Assembly (NCBI GenBank): GCA_040755835.1
Contig: JBFMAB010000093.1
Span: 1 to 64,000 of the forward strand
Direction: 5' to 3'
DNA length: 64,000 nt
Source of the DNA: JADLDB01 sp040755835
Lineage (GTDB): Bacteria; Myxococcota; Myxococcia; Myxococcales; Myxococcaceae
In this document: one piece after another, positions 33,953 to 42,591 of the stretch
Numbering within the stretch: the first letter of the stretch is position 1
Layout of the letters: every line of letters begins with the position of its first letter
The notes under the pieces: generated by a model
Databases searched by the model: none
Seen by the model: only the letters and a program-made list of their open reading frames with translations
What the model was told of the DNA's origin: nothing
Position numbers and translations under genes: made by a program

Positions 33953-34846
33953 CTACTTCAGCTCGTCCCAGGTGACGGACGGCGTGCAGATGCCGACCGC
34001 CGTATCGCACGTGGGCTTGAACTCGGGGTTGATGCCCGAGCCCAGCACCCGCCCGGCGTCGACGTCCGCGTTCGGGTCGCAGTCCGCGTCCGTCTCGCAG
34101 TGCACTTCGGGCCAGAAGGCGAAGGCGTCGTAGTTCGCCACGCAGCTGCCCTCGGTGTACTTCAGCTTGGCGCGCCAGATGGTGCCCGGCGCCTTGGCGG
34201 TCGAGAGGATCTCGAAATCGGTCCACTCCTCTTTCACGGTGATGGCCGGGAACGTCTCCGTACCACCGTCCACGAGGTCGACGACCTCCTCCTGGAAGTT
34301 CTGCGTCATCCCGGTGAAGTCCGTCGCCACGCACACGCCGTCGGTGGGGAACTGGGGAAGCTTGCCCGCACCCACCAGGTTCTTGCCGTCCGGATCGTTC
34401 GGATCGACGCGGGGCACCGGATCCGGCACCGACATGCAGACGTTGTCGACGTCCGGGTCACCCGAGGCGACGCACGTGTCGCAGTCCTCGCCGGCCGAGC
34501 AGTTGTTCGAATCGTCGTGGTCGGCGCTGAAGACGAGGCCGTTCCACATGTCCACCGCGGGCGACGGCTTGATGTGCAGGGTGAAGCCACCCGACACCGG
34601 CGTCGTCGTGCCCATGGCCGGCGGCAGGCGCGAGCGCTGCACGCCGACCGCGATCGACTTCAGGTCACCGCAGGGCGACGCCCCGTCAATCTTCGTCAGC
34701 TTGACGTGGTAGGGCGAGAGACCGAAGCCCGCCGACGTCTGCGTCACCGTGCACTCCGGCGCCGGCTGCGAGGCGAAGCAGCCCGACAGGGCGAACCCCG
34801 CAACCGCCGAGGCCAGACCGAGCACTCCAATTCGCACGCTGTTCAT
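33953..34846 (-). CDS. Lipoprotein co-transcribed with the TonB-dependent receptor
   Basis: The 297-residue product opens MNSVRIGVLGLASAVAGFALSGC with the lipobox Cys23. The mature part is beta-rich with disulfide-type Cys (CSAGEDCDTCVASGD, CETDADCDPNADVDAG), and the Asp-rich stretch could bind metal. No known family is recognised. It begins 15 nt after the receptor stop on the same strand and is followed by a terminator, so it is very likely an accessory lipoprotein of the receptor, as SusD-like lipoproteins are for SusC. It is not SusD-like by sequence. Confidence 0.75.
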   Translation of the reverse strand: MNSVRIGVLGLASAVAGFALSGCFASQPAPECTVTQTSAGFGLSPYHVKLTKIDGASPCGDLKSIAVGVQRSRLPPAMGTTTPVSGGFTLHIKPSPAVDMWNGLVFSADHDDSNNCSAGEDCDTCVASGDPDVDNVCMSVPDPVPRVDPNDPDGKNLVGAGKLPQFPTDGVCVATDFTGMTQNFQEEVVDLVDGGTETFPAITVKEEWTDFEILSTAKAPGTIWRAKLKYTEGSCVANYDAFAFWPEVHCETDADCDPNADVDAGRVLGSGINPEFKPTCDTAVGICTPSVTWDELK

Positions 34847-34861
34847 GGTCCTGGTTCCTCT

Positions 34862-37800
34862 TTAGAAGGTGAAGCGAATGCCGAAGCGGACCGAGATCGG
34901 CGCCTGGTAGCCCGTCGGACGCTTGAAGTTCGGGTTCAGGTCGGCGGTGGTGATGTTCTCGAAGTCCGGCGTCTGGATCGGGAGCACCGGAATGCCGTCC
35001 GCATTGGTCATCTGGCACTGCGGCAGGTTGTTGCCCGAGAGGCACGCAGCCGCCTGCGGGTTCGGGTCGTTCGTGACGAACGGCAGCACGTCGCCGTTGG
35101 TGAGCGTCTCGTCGACCGAGGTGACCGCCTGGAAGTTGAACATGTTGAAGATGTCCGCGGTGAACTGCACCACGTTGTCCTTCGTGATGCGGTAGCTCAC
35201 GCCGGCCTTCGCGTTGATCGTGTGGCGCCACGGCAGGCGACCACCCGAGCCGCGGGGCAGCACGAACACTTCGTCGGCGCCGTAGATGACGTGCGAGCCG
35301 AAGTAGTTCAGCGGCGCACCCGAGCGACCCTCATAGGTGAGACCGAGGATGAAGCCCAGGCTGCCGGTCACCGCGAACTCCTTCGAGGCGTAGGCCTTGA
35401 TGAAGTGGGTGCGATCGGCGTCCAGCGGGCCCGTGCGGTTCGGGAGCAGCGACAGGAGGTCGAAGTCCGAGTTGATGTTCGGGTCCAGCTGCCCCGTCTC
35501 CGGGCGGAACAGGCCGTTGTAGTTGCCGCGGAGCGACGACCAGGTGTAGCTGACCTGCGCCATCCAGCCGTCCGAGAAGGCCTTGTTGAAGTAGAGCGTC
35601 ACCGCGTCGTAGTCGCGCGTCGCCTTCGGGAAGATGCTGCCCAGGCCCGAGCCGGGGTTGCCGATGAAGTAGCTGTTCGCTTCGTCAATCGACATGTCCT
35701 CGATCACCTGGTTCATGTAGCGCTTGGTGTACGTCGCGCCCACGCGGCCATCGGTGATGACCTCGTACTCGCCGCCCACGACGATCTCGTCCGAGCTCTG
35801 CGGCTGCAGGTTCGGGTCGACGGTCGTCCGGCCACCACCCGTGACCAGCGCGGAGTTCGAAATGTCGTACGCGTCCCCGAGCGGGGCGTAGTTGTTCGGG
35901 TCCTGGCACTCGTTGAGCGCCTGGTTGACGTCGAGGTACGGCTGGCAGCCCTGGCGGTTCGCCGTCGGCGCGCGAAAGCGGATGAACTGGTACTGGTTCT
36001 CACCCGTGAGCGCGCGGTCGGCGATGTTGATGGGCACCGACTCGTAGAAGCGCGAGTAGTTCGCGAACAGCTTCGAGCGCCCCTGCTGCGTGAAGTCGTA
36101 GATGAGACCGACGCGGGGGCTCAGCATGTTGTTGAGCGACATGCCCAGCGTTCCGTCACCCGCGAACAGCTGCTGGGTCTCGTAGCGCAGGCCGGCGTTC
36201 AGGGTGACGAGGTCCATGATCGACCAGCTGTCCTGCAGGTAGGCGCCGATGCCCCAGGCGGTGGGGATGGAGTGGATGCTCTCCTGGCGCACCGACTCGT
36301 CCGGACCGGTGAGGTAGCCGTACTGGCGGAAGTCCGTGTAGCTGTCGCCCGACGTGGACTCACGCAGGATGAAGCCGCCAGAGTACGCCTTGAGGATGTC
36401 GTAGCGCAGGTGCTCGATGTCGAGGCCCGCCTTCCAGATGTGGTGACCCAGCGCCTGCATCAGGTAGGTGACGGACGCGCGCCCCTGAATGCGGTCCAAC
36501 GACGCCTGCTGCATGAAGCCGTAGCCGCCGATGGTGTACGTTTGGCCGGCGCCGGTGGCCGGGCAGGCCATGACGTAGCGGGAGGTGCCGCGAACGTCGA
36601 CGATCGGACGGCTCGAGGCGTTGAAGCCCTTAGGCTCGCAGGTGTCGGCGATGCTGTTCGACGGCAGCGTCTCGAAGTCGGCGATGGTCCAGGGACGAGT
36701 GCGGCGGAAGATGACCGCCGGGGTGCCCGCCGCCGTGGTGCCGTCGGCTGGCGCGCCGATCTTGCTGCCGTCGTCCGGCAGCGACGAGTTGTCGATGTGG
36801 AACCAGCCGGCCGACGCGTCGACGAGCAGGTGCTTGTCGAGGAAGCCGCCCTGGTAGCGCAGCGACACCGTGTTGGTGTTGTTGACGTCCACCGTGCCAC
36901 CCTTCCAGTTCCCCACCGAGCGCAGCGGGGTAAAGGAGAAGGGCGTGGTCGACTGCGAGGGCGAACCGACGACGGACAGCGACAGGTTGTTGTCCGAGTT
37001 GATGAGGTAGGTCAGCTTCGCGATGTAGCTGAACGCGCGGGTGTCGGTGAAGCGCTCCTTGGTGGTGCCAGGGATCGTCTCCGACTGGATGTAGCCGTCC
37101 TCGTCGTAGAGGTAGTCGCAGGGCGGCGTGCTGCAGCTCGCCGTCGTGGTGGTCGGGTCCAGCTTGAAGGCGCGCAGCGAGCGCGTGGTCTGGACGCGAT
37201 TGAACGACGGCGCGAAGCCGACGAAGAACCACAGGCGGTCCTTCAAGATGGGGCCGCCGACCTCGGCGCCGAAGTCGATGGTGTTCCACAGGCGGCCTTG
37301 CGACTGAAACGACGACGAGTCGTTCTTGATGACCGGGCTGACGCCCGTGAGGATGCCGGGGGTCCAGTTGCCCCACACCGAGCCGTGGAACTCGTTCGAG
37401 CCCGACTTGGTGACGACGTTCAGCACGCCGCCGGTGGCGCGGCCGTACTCGGCCTGGTAGCCGCCGGTGATGACGTTCGCCTCTTCGACGAACTCGACCG
37501 GGAACTGGGCGCCGTTGGTGCCGAACGCGGGGTCCGACGTCGACACGCCGTCGACCAGGTAGAGGTTCTCGGGCGACTGCGCGCCGGAGAAGCCGTAGCC
37601 GTAGGTGTCTCCGATGACCTGCGGGGCGACCGAGGCCAGCGACTCGAACGAGCGCACACCCGAGCCGTTCGGCTGGATGAACGCGATGTTGTTCATGAAC
37701 TCCTTGCCGACGTTGATGCCGGTCGTGGTCGAGCCGACGTCGACGGTCGGCGGGCGGCCGACCACGACGATGGTGTCGCCCGTCACCGCCTCGGGCTGGA

Positions 37801-38128
37801 GCTGGATGTTGACGCGAACCGTCCGGTCGACACGCAGGTTGATGTCGGTGCGGGAGAACGGCTTGTACGACTCCTTCTCGAGCCGCAGGGTGTACGTACC
37901 CGCTGGCAGCTGGGCCAGGCGGTACAAGCCCGCCGAGTCCGTGACGACGATCTCCTCGCCCTGGAGGGCAGGCGACGTCGCGGTGACGACCACATCAGGA
38001 ACCGGCTTGCCCGTCGCGGCGTCGGTCACCGTACCGGTGATGACCGAGTTACCCTGGGCAAAGGCCAGCGAGGAAACGAGCGCGACAGTCAGGAGCGCGG
38101 CTCGGAACAACCAGGCAGGTGCACGCAC
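34862..38128 (-). CDS. TonB-dependent outer-membrane receptor with carboxypeptidase-regulatory-like N-terminal domain
   Basis: The 1088-residue product has a signal peptide (about 1-25, ending SSLAFAQ). A CarboxypepD_reg-like Ig fold follows (VITGTVTDAATGKPVPDVVV, about 28-110), then a plug domain (NLYLVDGVSTSDP, NVITGGYQAEYGRATGGVLN) and a 22-strand barrel ending in VRFGIRFTF, the terminal aromatic. This family imports substrates through the outer membrane with energy from TonB/ExbBD. The divergent tonB-exbB-exbD genes next door make this a self-contained transport unit. The substrate is unknown; there is no Ton-box-like motif I can name with certainty. Confidence 0.9.
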   Translation of the reverse strand: MRAPAWLFRAALLTVALVSSLAFAQGNSVITGTVTDAATGKPVPDVVVTATSPALQGEEIVVTDSAGLYRLAQLPAGTYTLRLEKESYKPFSRTDINLRVDRTVRVNIQLQPEAVTGDTIVVVGRPPTVDVGSTTTGINVGKEFMNNIAFIQPNGSGVRSFESLASVAPQVIGDTYGYGFSGAQSPENLYLVDGVSTSDPAFGTNGAQFPVEFVEEANVITGGYQAEYGRATGGVLNVVTKSGSNEFHGSVWGNWTPGILTGVSPVIKNDSSSFQSQGRLWNTIDFGAEVGGPILKDRLWFFVGFAPSFNRVQTTRSLRAFKLDPTTTTASCSTPPCDYLYDEDGYIQSETIPGTTKERFTDTRAFSYIAKLTYLINSDNNLSLSVVGSPSQSTTPFSFTPLRSVGNWKGGTVDVNNTNTVSLRYQGGFLDKHLLVDASAGWFHIDNSSLPDDGSKIGAPADGTTAAGTPAVIFRRTRPWTIADFETLPSNSIADTCEPKGFNASSRPIVDVRGTSRYVMACPATGAGQTYTIGGYGFMQQASLDRIQGRASVTYLMQALGHHIWKAGLDIEHLRYDILKAYSGGFILRESTSGDSYTDFRQYGYLTGPDESVRQESIHSIPTAWGIGAYLQDSWSIMDLVTLNAGLRYETQQLFAGDGTLGMSLNNMLSPRVGLIYDFTQQGRSKLFANYSRFYESVPINIADRALTGENQYQFIRFRAPTANRQGCQPYLDVNQALNECQDPNNYAPLGDAYDISNSALVTGGGRTTVDPNLQPQSSDEIVVGGEYEVITDGRVGATYTKRYMNQVIEDMSIDEANSYFIGNPGSGLGSIFPKATRDYDAVTLYFNKAFSDGWMAQVSYTWSSLRGNYNGLFRPETGQLDPNINSDFDLLSLLPNRTGPLDADRTHFIKAYASKEFAVTGSLGFILGLTYEGRSGAPLNYFGSHVIYGADEVFVLPRGSGGRLPWRHTINAKAGVSYRITKDNVVQFTADIFNMFNFQAVTSVDETLTNGDVLPFVTNDPNPQAAACLSGNNLPQCQMTNADGIPVLPIQTPDFENITTADLNPNFKRPTGYQAPISVRFGIRFTF

Positions 38129-38170
38129 GGAGACCCCCTCCAGCGGGTATGGGACGAATTGCGGGGTCGC

Positions 38171-38198
38171 CTTCTACTCTCCGTCACGCCTGTGTCAA
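38171..38198 (-). promoter_or_regulatory. Sigma-70-type promoter candidate for the TonB-dependent receptor
   Basis: On the minus strand a perfect TTGACA (38198-38193) is followed after 16 nt by TAGAAG (38176-38171). The predicted start of transcription is about 35 nt before the receptor ATG at 38128. It lies immediately beside the inverted repeat at 38200-38225. Confidence 0.5.
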
Positions 38199-38199
38199 C

Positions 38200-38225
38200 A
38201 GCCCCATCGAAATTCGGATGGGGCT
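38200..38225. promoter_or_regulatory. Inverted repeat between receptor promoter and tonB
   Basis: AGCCCCATC and GATGGGGCT form a perfect 9-bp inverted repeat around GAAATTCG. It abuts the minus-strand -35 box and ends 19 bp before the tonB ATG. A regulator bound here could control both directions; as RNA it could also fold just before the tonB start. Confidence 0.6.
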
Positions 38226-38244
38226 CCGTTATGAAGGGTCGCGC

Positions 38245-38997
38245 ATGTTCGACGCCGTCCTGAACAAGGGAGACGTTCCGAAGAGCCGCTTCGGCGTGGG
38301 GACCGTCATCTCCATCGTGGTGCACGTGGGCCTGCTGGCGCTCGTGCTGTGGCTGTCCTCGCGACCGGCGACGGTCGAGGAGCCGGACCCGGAGGTGAAG
38401 TTCTTCGCCGCGATGCCGGTGGCCCCGCCGCCGCCGCCTCCGCCGCCGCCTCCTCCCAAGAAGACGAAGACGGAAAAGAAGGTCGAGAAGAAGATCGAAC
38501 CGAAGCCGGACACCATCGTCCAGCCGAAGGAGATCCCCGAGGAGAAGCCGCCGGAAGCCGAGCCCGAGCCCGAGGAGTCGTCGGACGAAGCCGGTGAGGA
38601 AGGCGGCGTCGAGGGCGGCGTGGAAGGCGGCGTCGTGGGTGGCGTCGTCGGCGGCGTGGTGGGCGGCACCGTGGGCGGCACGCTCGGCGGCACCGGCACC
38701 GACGTGGTGCCGTTCGGCGAAGGCATGACGCGGCCGGAATGCGACAAGGCCGAGTTGGTGCACAACCTCTACACGCGCGAGGCGCTCGAGGCGCAGGTCG
38801 AAGGCATGATGATCGTCCGCTGCAACATCCTCGCGGACGGCACGGTGCAGAACTGCCGCGTCATCAAGCCCCTGCCCCACCTGTCCGAGGCGGTGGTCGC
38901 CAAGCTGCAGTCGATGAAGTGCAAGCCGGGCACGTTCCAGGGCCGGGCGATCAGCATCGACTACGTGCAGAACTTCCAGTTCAAGATGCCGCGCTAA
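38245..38997 (+). CDS. tonB: TonB-family energy transducer with poly-Pro and Gly-Val linkers
   Basis: From the ATG at 38245 (GAAGGG upstream, MFDAVLNKGDVPKSR) the product is 250 residues. It has one TM helix (about 22-42), a run of 11 Pro followed by Lys-rich PKKTKTEKKVEKK, an acidic Glu/Pro segment and a Gly-Val repeat of the type GGVEGGVVGG (about 115-150). The TonB C-terminal domain (EAQVEGMMIVRCNILADGTV, AVVAKLQSMKCKPG) ends it. It spans the periplasm and transmits ExbB/ExbD energy to the divergent receptor. The upstream in-frame ATG at 38218 lies in the inverted repeat and is not preferred. Confidence 0.88.
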   Translation: MFDAVLNKGDVPKSRFGVGTVISIVVHVGLLALVLWLSSRPATVEEPDPEVKFFAAMPVAPPPPPPPPPPPKKTKTEKKVEKKIEPKPDTIVQPKEIPEEKPPEAEPEPEESSDEAGEEGGVEGGVEGGVVGGVVGGVVGGTVGGTLGGTGTDVVPFGEGMTRPECDKAELVHNLYTREALEAQVEGMMIVRCNILADGTVQNCRVIKPLPHLSEAVVAKLQSMKCKPGTFQGRAISIDYVQNFQFKMPR

Positions 38998-39105
38998 CCG
39001 TTAGGAAGCGGCGTGGCGGTTGGACCCGCGCGGCCACCTGTGTGGCAGCGCACCGTTCCATTTCTTCTGGCCGGGATTCCGGGCATTCACTAGGAAGCGC
39101 GCACC

Positions 39106-39768
39106 ATGGACTTCTCACTTCCGCATCTCTGGGCGTCGATGGGCCTGTTCGCCCGGATGATCGCCATCATCCTGCTGTTCATGTCGGCGGCGAGCCTGCT
39201 CGTGATGTTCGAGCGGATCATCGTCTTCGCGAAGTCGCGCTCGGAGTCGTACAGGTTCGCCGAGAAGATGGCGAAGCTGTTGTCGGGCGGGGACATCGCC
39301 GCGGCGGCGGCCGCAGGCCTCAACAAGCAGGTGGGCCACATCGGCCGCGTCATCAACGCCGGCCTCACGGCCTTCAAGCTGGCACCGGCGGACCGGGACA
39401 CGGCCATCGAGTCGGTGGCCCGCGCGCTCGAGCGCCAGGCGGCGCGCGAGGTGCAGGTCTTCAAGCGCGGCCTCGGCGTGCTGGCGACGGTCGGCTCGAC
39501 GGCGCCCTTCGTCGGGCTGCTCGGCACGGTGATGGGCATCGTCAACGCGTTCCAGTCCATGGCGATCTCCGGCTCGGGCGGTCTCGGCACGGTGTCCGCC
39601 GGTATCGCCGAAGCGCTCATCACGACGGCCTTCGGCCTCCTCGTGGCGATCCCCGCGGTGATGGCGTTCAACTTCCTGCAGGGCTGGGTCGACGCCCGCG
39701 CGGTCGACATCTCCGAGTCGTCGAACGAGTTCCTCGACGCGGTCTCGAAGCACTACGCGAAGGGCTAG
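39106..39768 (+). CDS. exbB: ExbB/TolQ-type proton channel protein
   Basis: The 220-residue product has three TM segments: about 15-35 (RMIAIILLFMSAASLLVMF), about 120-145 (GLGVLATVGSTAPFVGLLG) and about 165-190. It carries the MotA/TolQ/ExbB signature TVGSTAPFVGLLGTVMGIV. With ExbD it forms the inner-membrane motor that energises TonB. GGAAG lies before the ATG. It is the second gene of the tonB operon, 108 nt after tonB. Confidence 0.93.
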   Translation: MDFSLPHLWASMGLFARMIAIILLFMSAASLLVMFERIIVFAKSRSESYRFAEKMAKLLSGGDIAAAAAAGLNKQVGHIGRVINAGLTAFKLAPADRDTAIESVARALERQAAREVQVFKRGLGVLATVGSTAPFVGLLGTVMGIVNAFQSMAISGSGGLGTVSAGIAEALITTAFGLLVAIPAVMAFNFLQGWVDARAVDISESSNEFLDAVSKHYAKG

Positions 39769-39774
39769 CGCACC

Positions 39775-40188
39775 ATGGGAATGGCGGCAGGCCCCTCGAG
39801 AGGGGTCAAGAGCGACATCAACGTCACGCCCCTGGTGGACGTGGTGCTGGTGCTGCTCATCATCTTCATGGTCATCACGCCCATGCTCCAGCGCGGCAAG
39901 GACGTGAAGCTGCCCAGGGCCATGAAGGTGGAGGCCGAGAAGCAAGGCGCGGATCCCATCATCGTCTCGGTGACGCCGGACAAGTCCATCTACATCGAGA
40001 CGGACAAGTACGACGACGAGGGCTTTCAGGCCGAGTTGCAGAAGAAGCTGCTCGCGAAGCCGGGCGAGCGGATCCTCCTCAAGGGTGACCAGTCGCTCAC
40101 CTTCGACGACGTGCGGCGCGTGATGAACCTGGCGCGGAAGGCGGGGGCCAAGTCGATCTCGCTCGGGGTCGAGGAGGTCAAGGAGTAA
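39775..40188 (+). CDS. exbD: ExbD-type biopolymer transport protein, copy 1
   Basis: The 137-residue product has a short cytoplasmic N-terminus, one TM helix with the functional Asp (DINVTPLVDVVLVLLIIFMV) and a periplasmic domain (SIYIETDKYDDEG, DQSLTFDDVRRVM). That is the standard ExbD/TolR layout. It starts 6 nt after exbB and its stop overlaps the start of the second ExbD gene (TAATG), so the set is translationally coupled. Confidence 0.93.
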   Translation: MGMAAGPSRGVKSDINVTPLVDVVLVLLIIFMVITPMLQRGKDVKLPRAMKVEAEKQGADPIIVSVTPDKSIYIETDKYDDEGFQAELQKKLLAKPGERILLKGDQSLTFDDVRRVMNLARKAGAKSISLGVEEVKE

Positions 40189-40697
40189 TGGCCCGCAAGA
40201 TGCGCAAGTTCAAGGTGGCGCCGCAGAGCGCACCGAACAGCGACATCAACATCACGCCGCTGGTCGACGTGGTGCTCGTGCTCCTCATCATCTTCATGGT
40301 GGTGACGCCGTTGCTCGAGAAGGACATCGAGGTGCGGGTGCCGGACTCCGAGCAGGTCGAGGAGCCGTCGGAGGTGCCGCCGGACCAGCTCGTCGTGTCC
40401 CTCGACGAGGCCGGGGACATCAGCATCAACCAGGAGAAGGTGCCGGCCGAGGGGTACGTCGAGAAGCTCAAGCGCGTGCTCGCGGCGAAGTCGAAGGGCG
40501 ACCGCCTGGTCTTCTTCACCGCGGCCGACAAGACGAACTACGCGAAGCTCGTGGCCGCGCTGGACGGCGCGCGGCAGGCCGGCGCCGAGACGCTGGGCAT
40601 GGCCACCGAGAAGCTCGAAGCGGCGAAGCCCGCCGGGGGCGAGCGGGGCCCGGAGGCGCCTCCGGGCGACGCGCCGGCCCCTCCGCCGGCGCCCTGA
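40188..40697 (+). CDS. exbD: ExbD-type biopolymer transport protein, copy 2
   Basis: The 169-residue product repeats the ExbD plan (DINITPLVDVVLVLLIIFMV, TPLLEKDIEVRVPDS) with a longer, Pro/Ala-rich C-terminal tail (EAAKPAGGERGPEAPPGD). Its ATG overlaps the stop of the first ExbD gene. Paired, non-identical ExbD proteins are common in myxobacterial Ton systems; the two probably assemble in one motor with ExbB. Confidence 0.92.
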   Translation: MARKMRKFKVAPQSAPNSDINITPLVDVVLVLLIIFMVVTPLLEKDIEVRVPDSEQVEEPSEVPPDQLVVSLDEAGDISINQEKVPAEGYVEKLKRVLAAKSKGDRLVFFTAADKTNYAKLVAALDGARQAGAETLGMATEKLEAAKPAGGERGPEAPPGDAPAPPPAP

Positions 40698-40730
40698 CGG
40701 ACACACGCTCGCGACCGAGGGGACGTGGCC

Positions 40731-41282
40731 ATGACGGAGAAGGTCGTCTTCGAGCAGACCATCGAAGGCCTCTTCGTGCGCGCGCTGGGCAGCCGCATGA
40801 CGCCGGCCCTCAAGGCGCAGCTCAAGAGCGCCGGCCTCGACCTCGACGCGAAGTTGCTGCCCGCCTACCCCTTCGAGGTGTGGATGAAGGCGCTCGAGGT
40901 GACCGCGCGGGAGCTGTTCCCCGACCAGCCGATAGAGCAGGCGATGTTCCGCGTGGGCGAGTCCTTCGTCGAAGGCTACCGCGAGACGTTCCTCGGCCGC
41001 GCGGTGCTGGGCATGATCCGCGTGCTGGGCCCGCGGCGCACGCTCCTGCGGTCGACGCAGAACTTCCGCTCGGGCAACAACTACACCGAGACGAAGATCA
41101 CCGAGGTCGACGCCACCACCATCGAGATCTGGATGAACGAGGTCGGTCCGTGGCCGACGTTCACCGCGGGCATCATCCACGCGGGCCTGGTGGCGACGGG
41201 TGCGAACCCCCGCATCGACATTCGCGACCACGACGGCCACGCCTGCACCTTCCGCGTGTCGTGGACGATGAAGGGGCAGTGA
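40731..41282 (+). CDS. DUF2378 family protein
   Basis: The 183-residue product (ATG at 40731, GAGGGG upstream) opens MTEKVVFEQTIEGLFVRALG, the typical start of DUF2378, a family found almost only in myxobacteria. It continues with RVGESFVEGYRETFLGRAVL and TEVDATTIEIWMNEVGPWPTF. A distant relation to haem-NO-binding-type domains has been suggested for such folds, but no haem ligand is obvious to me. It lies 33 nt after the second exbD on the same strand and is probably in the same operon. Function unknown. Confidence 0.82.
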   Translation: MTEKVVFEQTIEGLFVRALGSRMTPALKAQLKSAGLDLDAKLLPAYPFEVWMKALEVTARELFPDQPIEQAMFRVGESFVEGYRETFLGRAVLGMIRVLGPRRTLLRSTQNFRSGNNYTETKITEVDATTIEIWMNEVGPWPTFTAGIIHAGLVATGANPRIDIRDHDGHACTFRVSWTMKGQ

Positions 41283-41288
41283 CGGCCG

Positions 41289-41894
41289 TCAGGCCTGCGG
41301 CTCGAGCGTCGCGGTCTCGATCGCCTTCACCAGGTCCGGGTCCATCAGCTGCCGGTAGAGGTACTCGACCAGCAGGCCCGTCACGCACCAGATCGGCAGG
41401 ATGTACCAGCTCGTCATCTGGAAGAAGTTGCCGGGGTCGGCGTAGTACCAGATCTTGAAGCCGGTCACCCCGTAGAGCAGCCAGCCGGACAGGCACTCCC
41501 AGAGGAAGATGACGAGGCCGTAGCCGAGCGCGCGCAAGGCGACGTGCACGTCGCTGAAGTTCCGGTACAGCGCCTCGATGCTGAAGCTGGCCACGCCGTA
41601 GACGAGGAACATCCACAGGCTGCACTGGCCGTAGAGGGAAATGGCCGGCACGTCCCAGATGGCGGAGAGGTTGAGGGACGGGTCCACGCGCCACTGGAAC
41701 TGGAAGAGGTACTTCACCAGCGGCACGTGCCGGGCGTTGCGCACGAGGTTGTAGAAGACGATCTCGAGCGCGACGCCGAGGAAGCCGTAGACGGCGAAGC
41801 GGAAGACGCCGTAGCCGACGTGGCGCAGGCCCCGCCGCGCCGCCTTCGCCCGCACCTCGACCTGCTTCCTCGGCTTCCGGAGGACCCGCGCCAT
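41289..41894 (-). CDS. Small polytopic membrane protein, possible CmpB/type IV ABC-permease-like
   Basis: From the ATG at 41894 the 201-residue product has a basic N-terminus (VLRKPRKQVEVRAKAARRG) followed by about five hydrophobic segments: FRFAVYGFLGVALEIVFYNL, LYGQCSLWMFLVYGVASFSI, LGYGLVIFLWECLSGWLLYG and SWYILPIWCVTGLLVEYLYR. The pattern of aromatic residues and the Gly-Trp-Leu-Leu-Tyr-Gly motif resemble the putative ABC-transporter permease family CmpB. No ATPase is nearby. It is convergent with the DUF2378 gene; the two stops are only 6 bp apart. Longer upstream frames are the degraded sequence listed separately. Confidence 0.6.
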   Translation of the reverse strand: MARVLRKPRKQVEVRAKAARRGLRHVGYGVFRFAVYGFLGVALEIVFYNLVRNARHVPLVKYLFQFQWRVDPSLNLSAIWDVPAISLYGQCSLWMFLVYGVASFSIEALYRNFSDVHVALRALGYGLVIFLWECLSGWLLYGVTGFKIWYYADPGNFFQMTSWYILPIWCVTGLLVEYLYRQLMDPDLVKAIETATLEPQA

Positions 41895-41935
41895 GCGCCC
41901 GAGTGTCCGCGCGGGGCGCGCGCCGGTCGAGAAAA

Positions 41936-42172
41936 TCACCGCGCCCGGAAGAAGGGCGGGACGAGCTCGGGGAGCCCCGTCGGAAAGACGAGCCCGCGCG
42001 TGGCCCGGTGCCGCACCGCGAGGCGGCGCAGGTGAGCCTCGTCGCCACCCAGGTCGGGGAAGCGCCGGAGCGCGAGCGCGACGGCGGGGACGCCGACGAC
42101 GCCACGGAAGCGCACCAGGTCCACCACCGTGCGCGGCGCCGAGGTGACGGGCAGCCTCCACGAGGAGGAGGA
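41936..42172 (-). pseudogene. Remnant of an AbiEi-type antitoxin/regulator gene
   Basis: One minus-strand frame reads RLPVTSAPRTVVDLVRFRG and then RRFPDLGGDEAHLRRLAVRH to a stop at 41936. This is the C-terminal pattern of type IV TA AbiEi-family antitoxins (V/PVTSPARTxVDL). Upstream in the same frame there is a stop at 42200-42202, and no N-terminal winged helix is found. The plausible start of such a gene is in another frame (MALRATPFEVTSRVDAD from 42230). I read it as a frameshifted, truncated relic; a short expressed ORF cannot be excluded. Confidence 0.4.
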
Positions 42173-42202
42173 CAGGCGAGTCGGCGTCCACCCTGCTCGT
42201 CA

Positions 42203-42591
42203 CCTCGAAGGGCGTCGCTCGAAGGGCCATGGCGCGGTGGTCCGCCAGGCGCCCCGCGGTACGACGGAGTCCAGCACGTCAGGCGCCTCGAGGACCCCCT
42301 GCATCGCGGCGGCCGACCGCGCGCTCACCGCGCGAAGGTCGCCGCGAACTGCGCCGGCCCCGGGGCCCGGTTTGCGAACGCTGGCGGATCACCGCCGATC
42401 GGCGCGCGCCGGAGCGCTGATCGACCCGAGCGCGCGGCCATCGCGAGCCGCACGCACGTGGCGACGGGCGGTGCCCGGCGCGGCTCCCCCCGGTCCCTCG
42501 CCCACAGTCGAGGGGCCCGCCGACTCACGGCAGAAAGGCTCGCCACCAGCCCCGCGCTGCCCTGTCGGGGCTCCGGCAGCCCGACCGCCGT
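42203..42591. other. About 390-bp gap, no gene seen
   Basis: Apart from the possible out-of-frame N-terminal relic of the AbiEi-like gene (to 42230), this stretch shows only short Arg/Ala-rich frames. I find no clear promoter or hairpin. It lies beyond the 3' end of the epimerase gene. Confidence 0.45.

Noticed and set aside
31742..38263. Very long plus-strand frame opposite the TonB-dependent receptor
   Set aside because: It is an antisense shadow; the receptor barrel, plug and terminal aromatic residue are on the minus strand.
42203..42591. Further gene in the gap before the epimerase
   Set aside because: All frames are short, Arg/Ala-rich and lack motifs or ribosome-binding sites.
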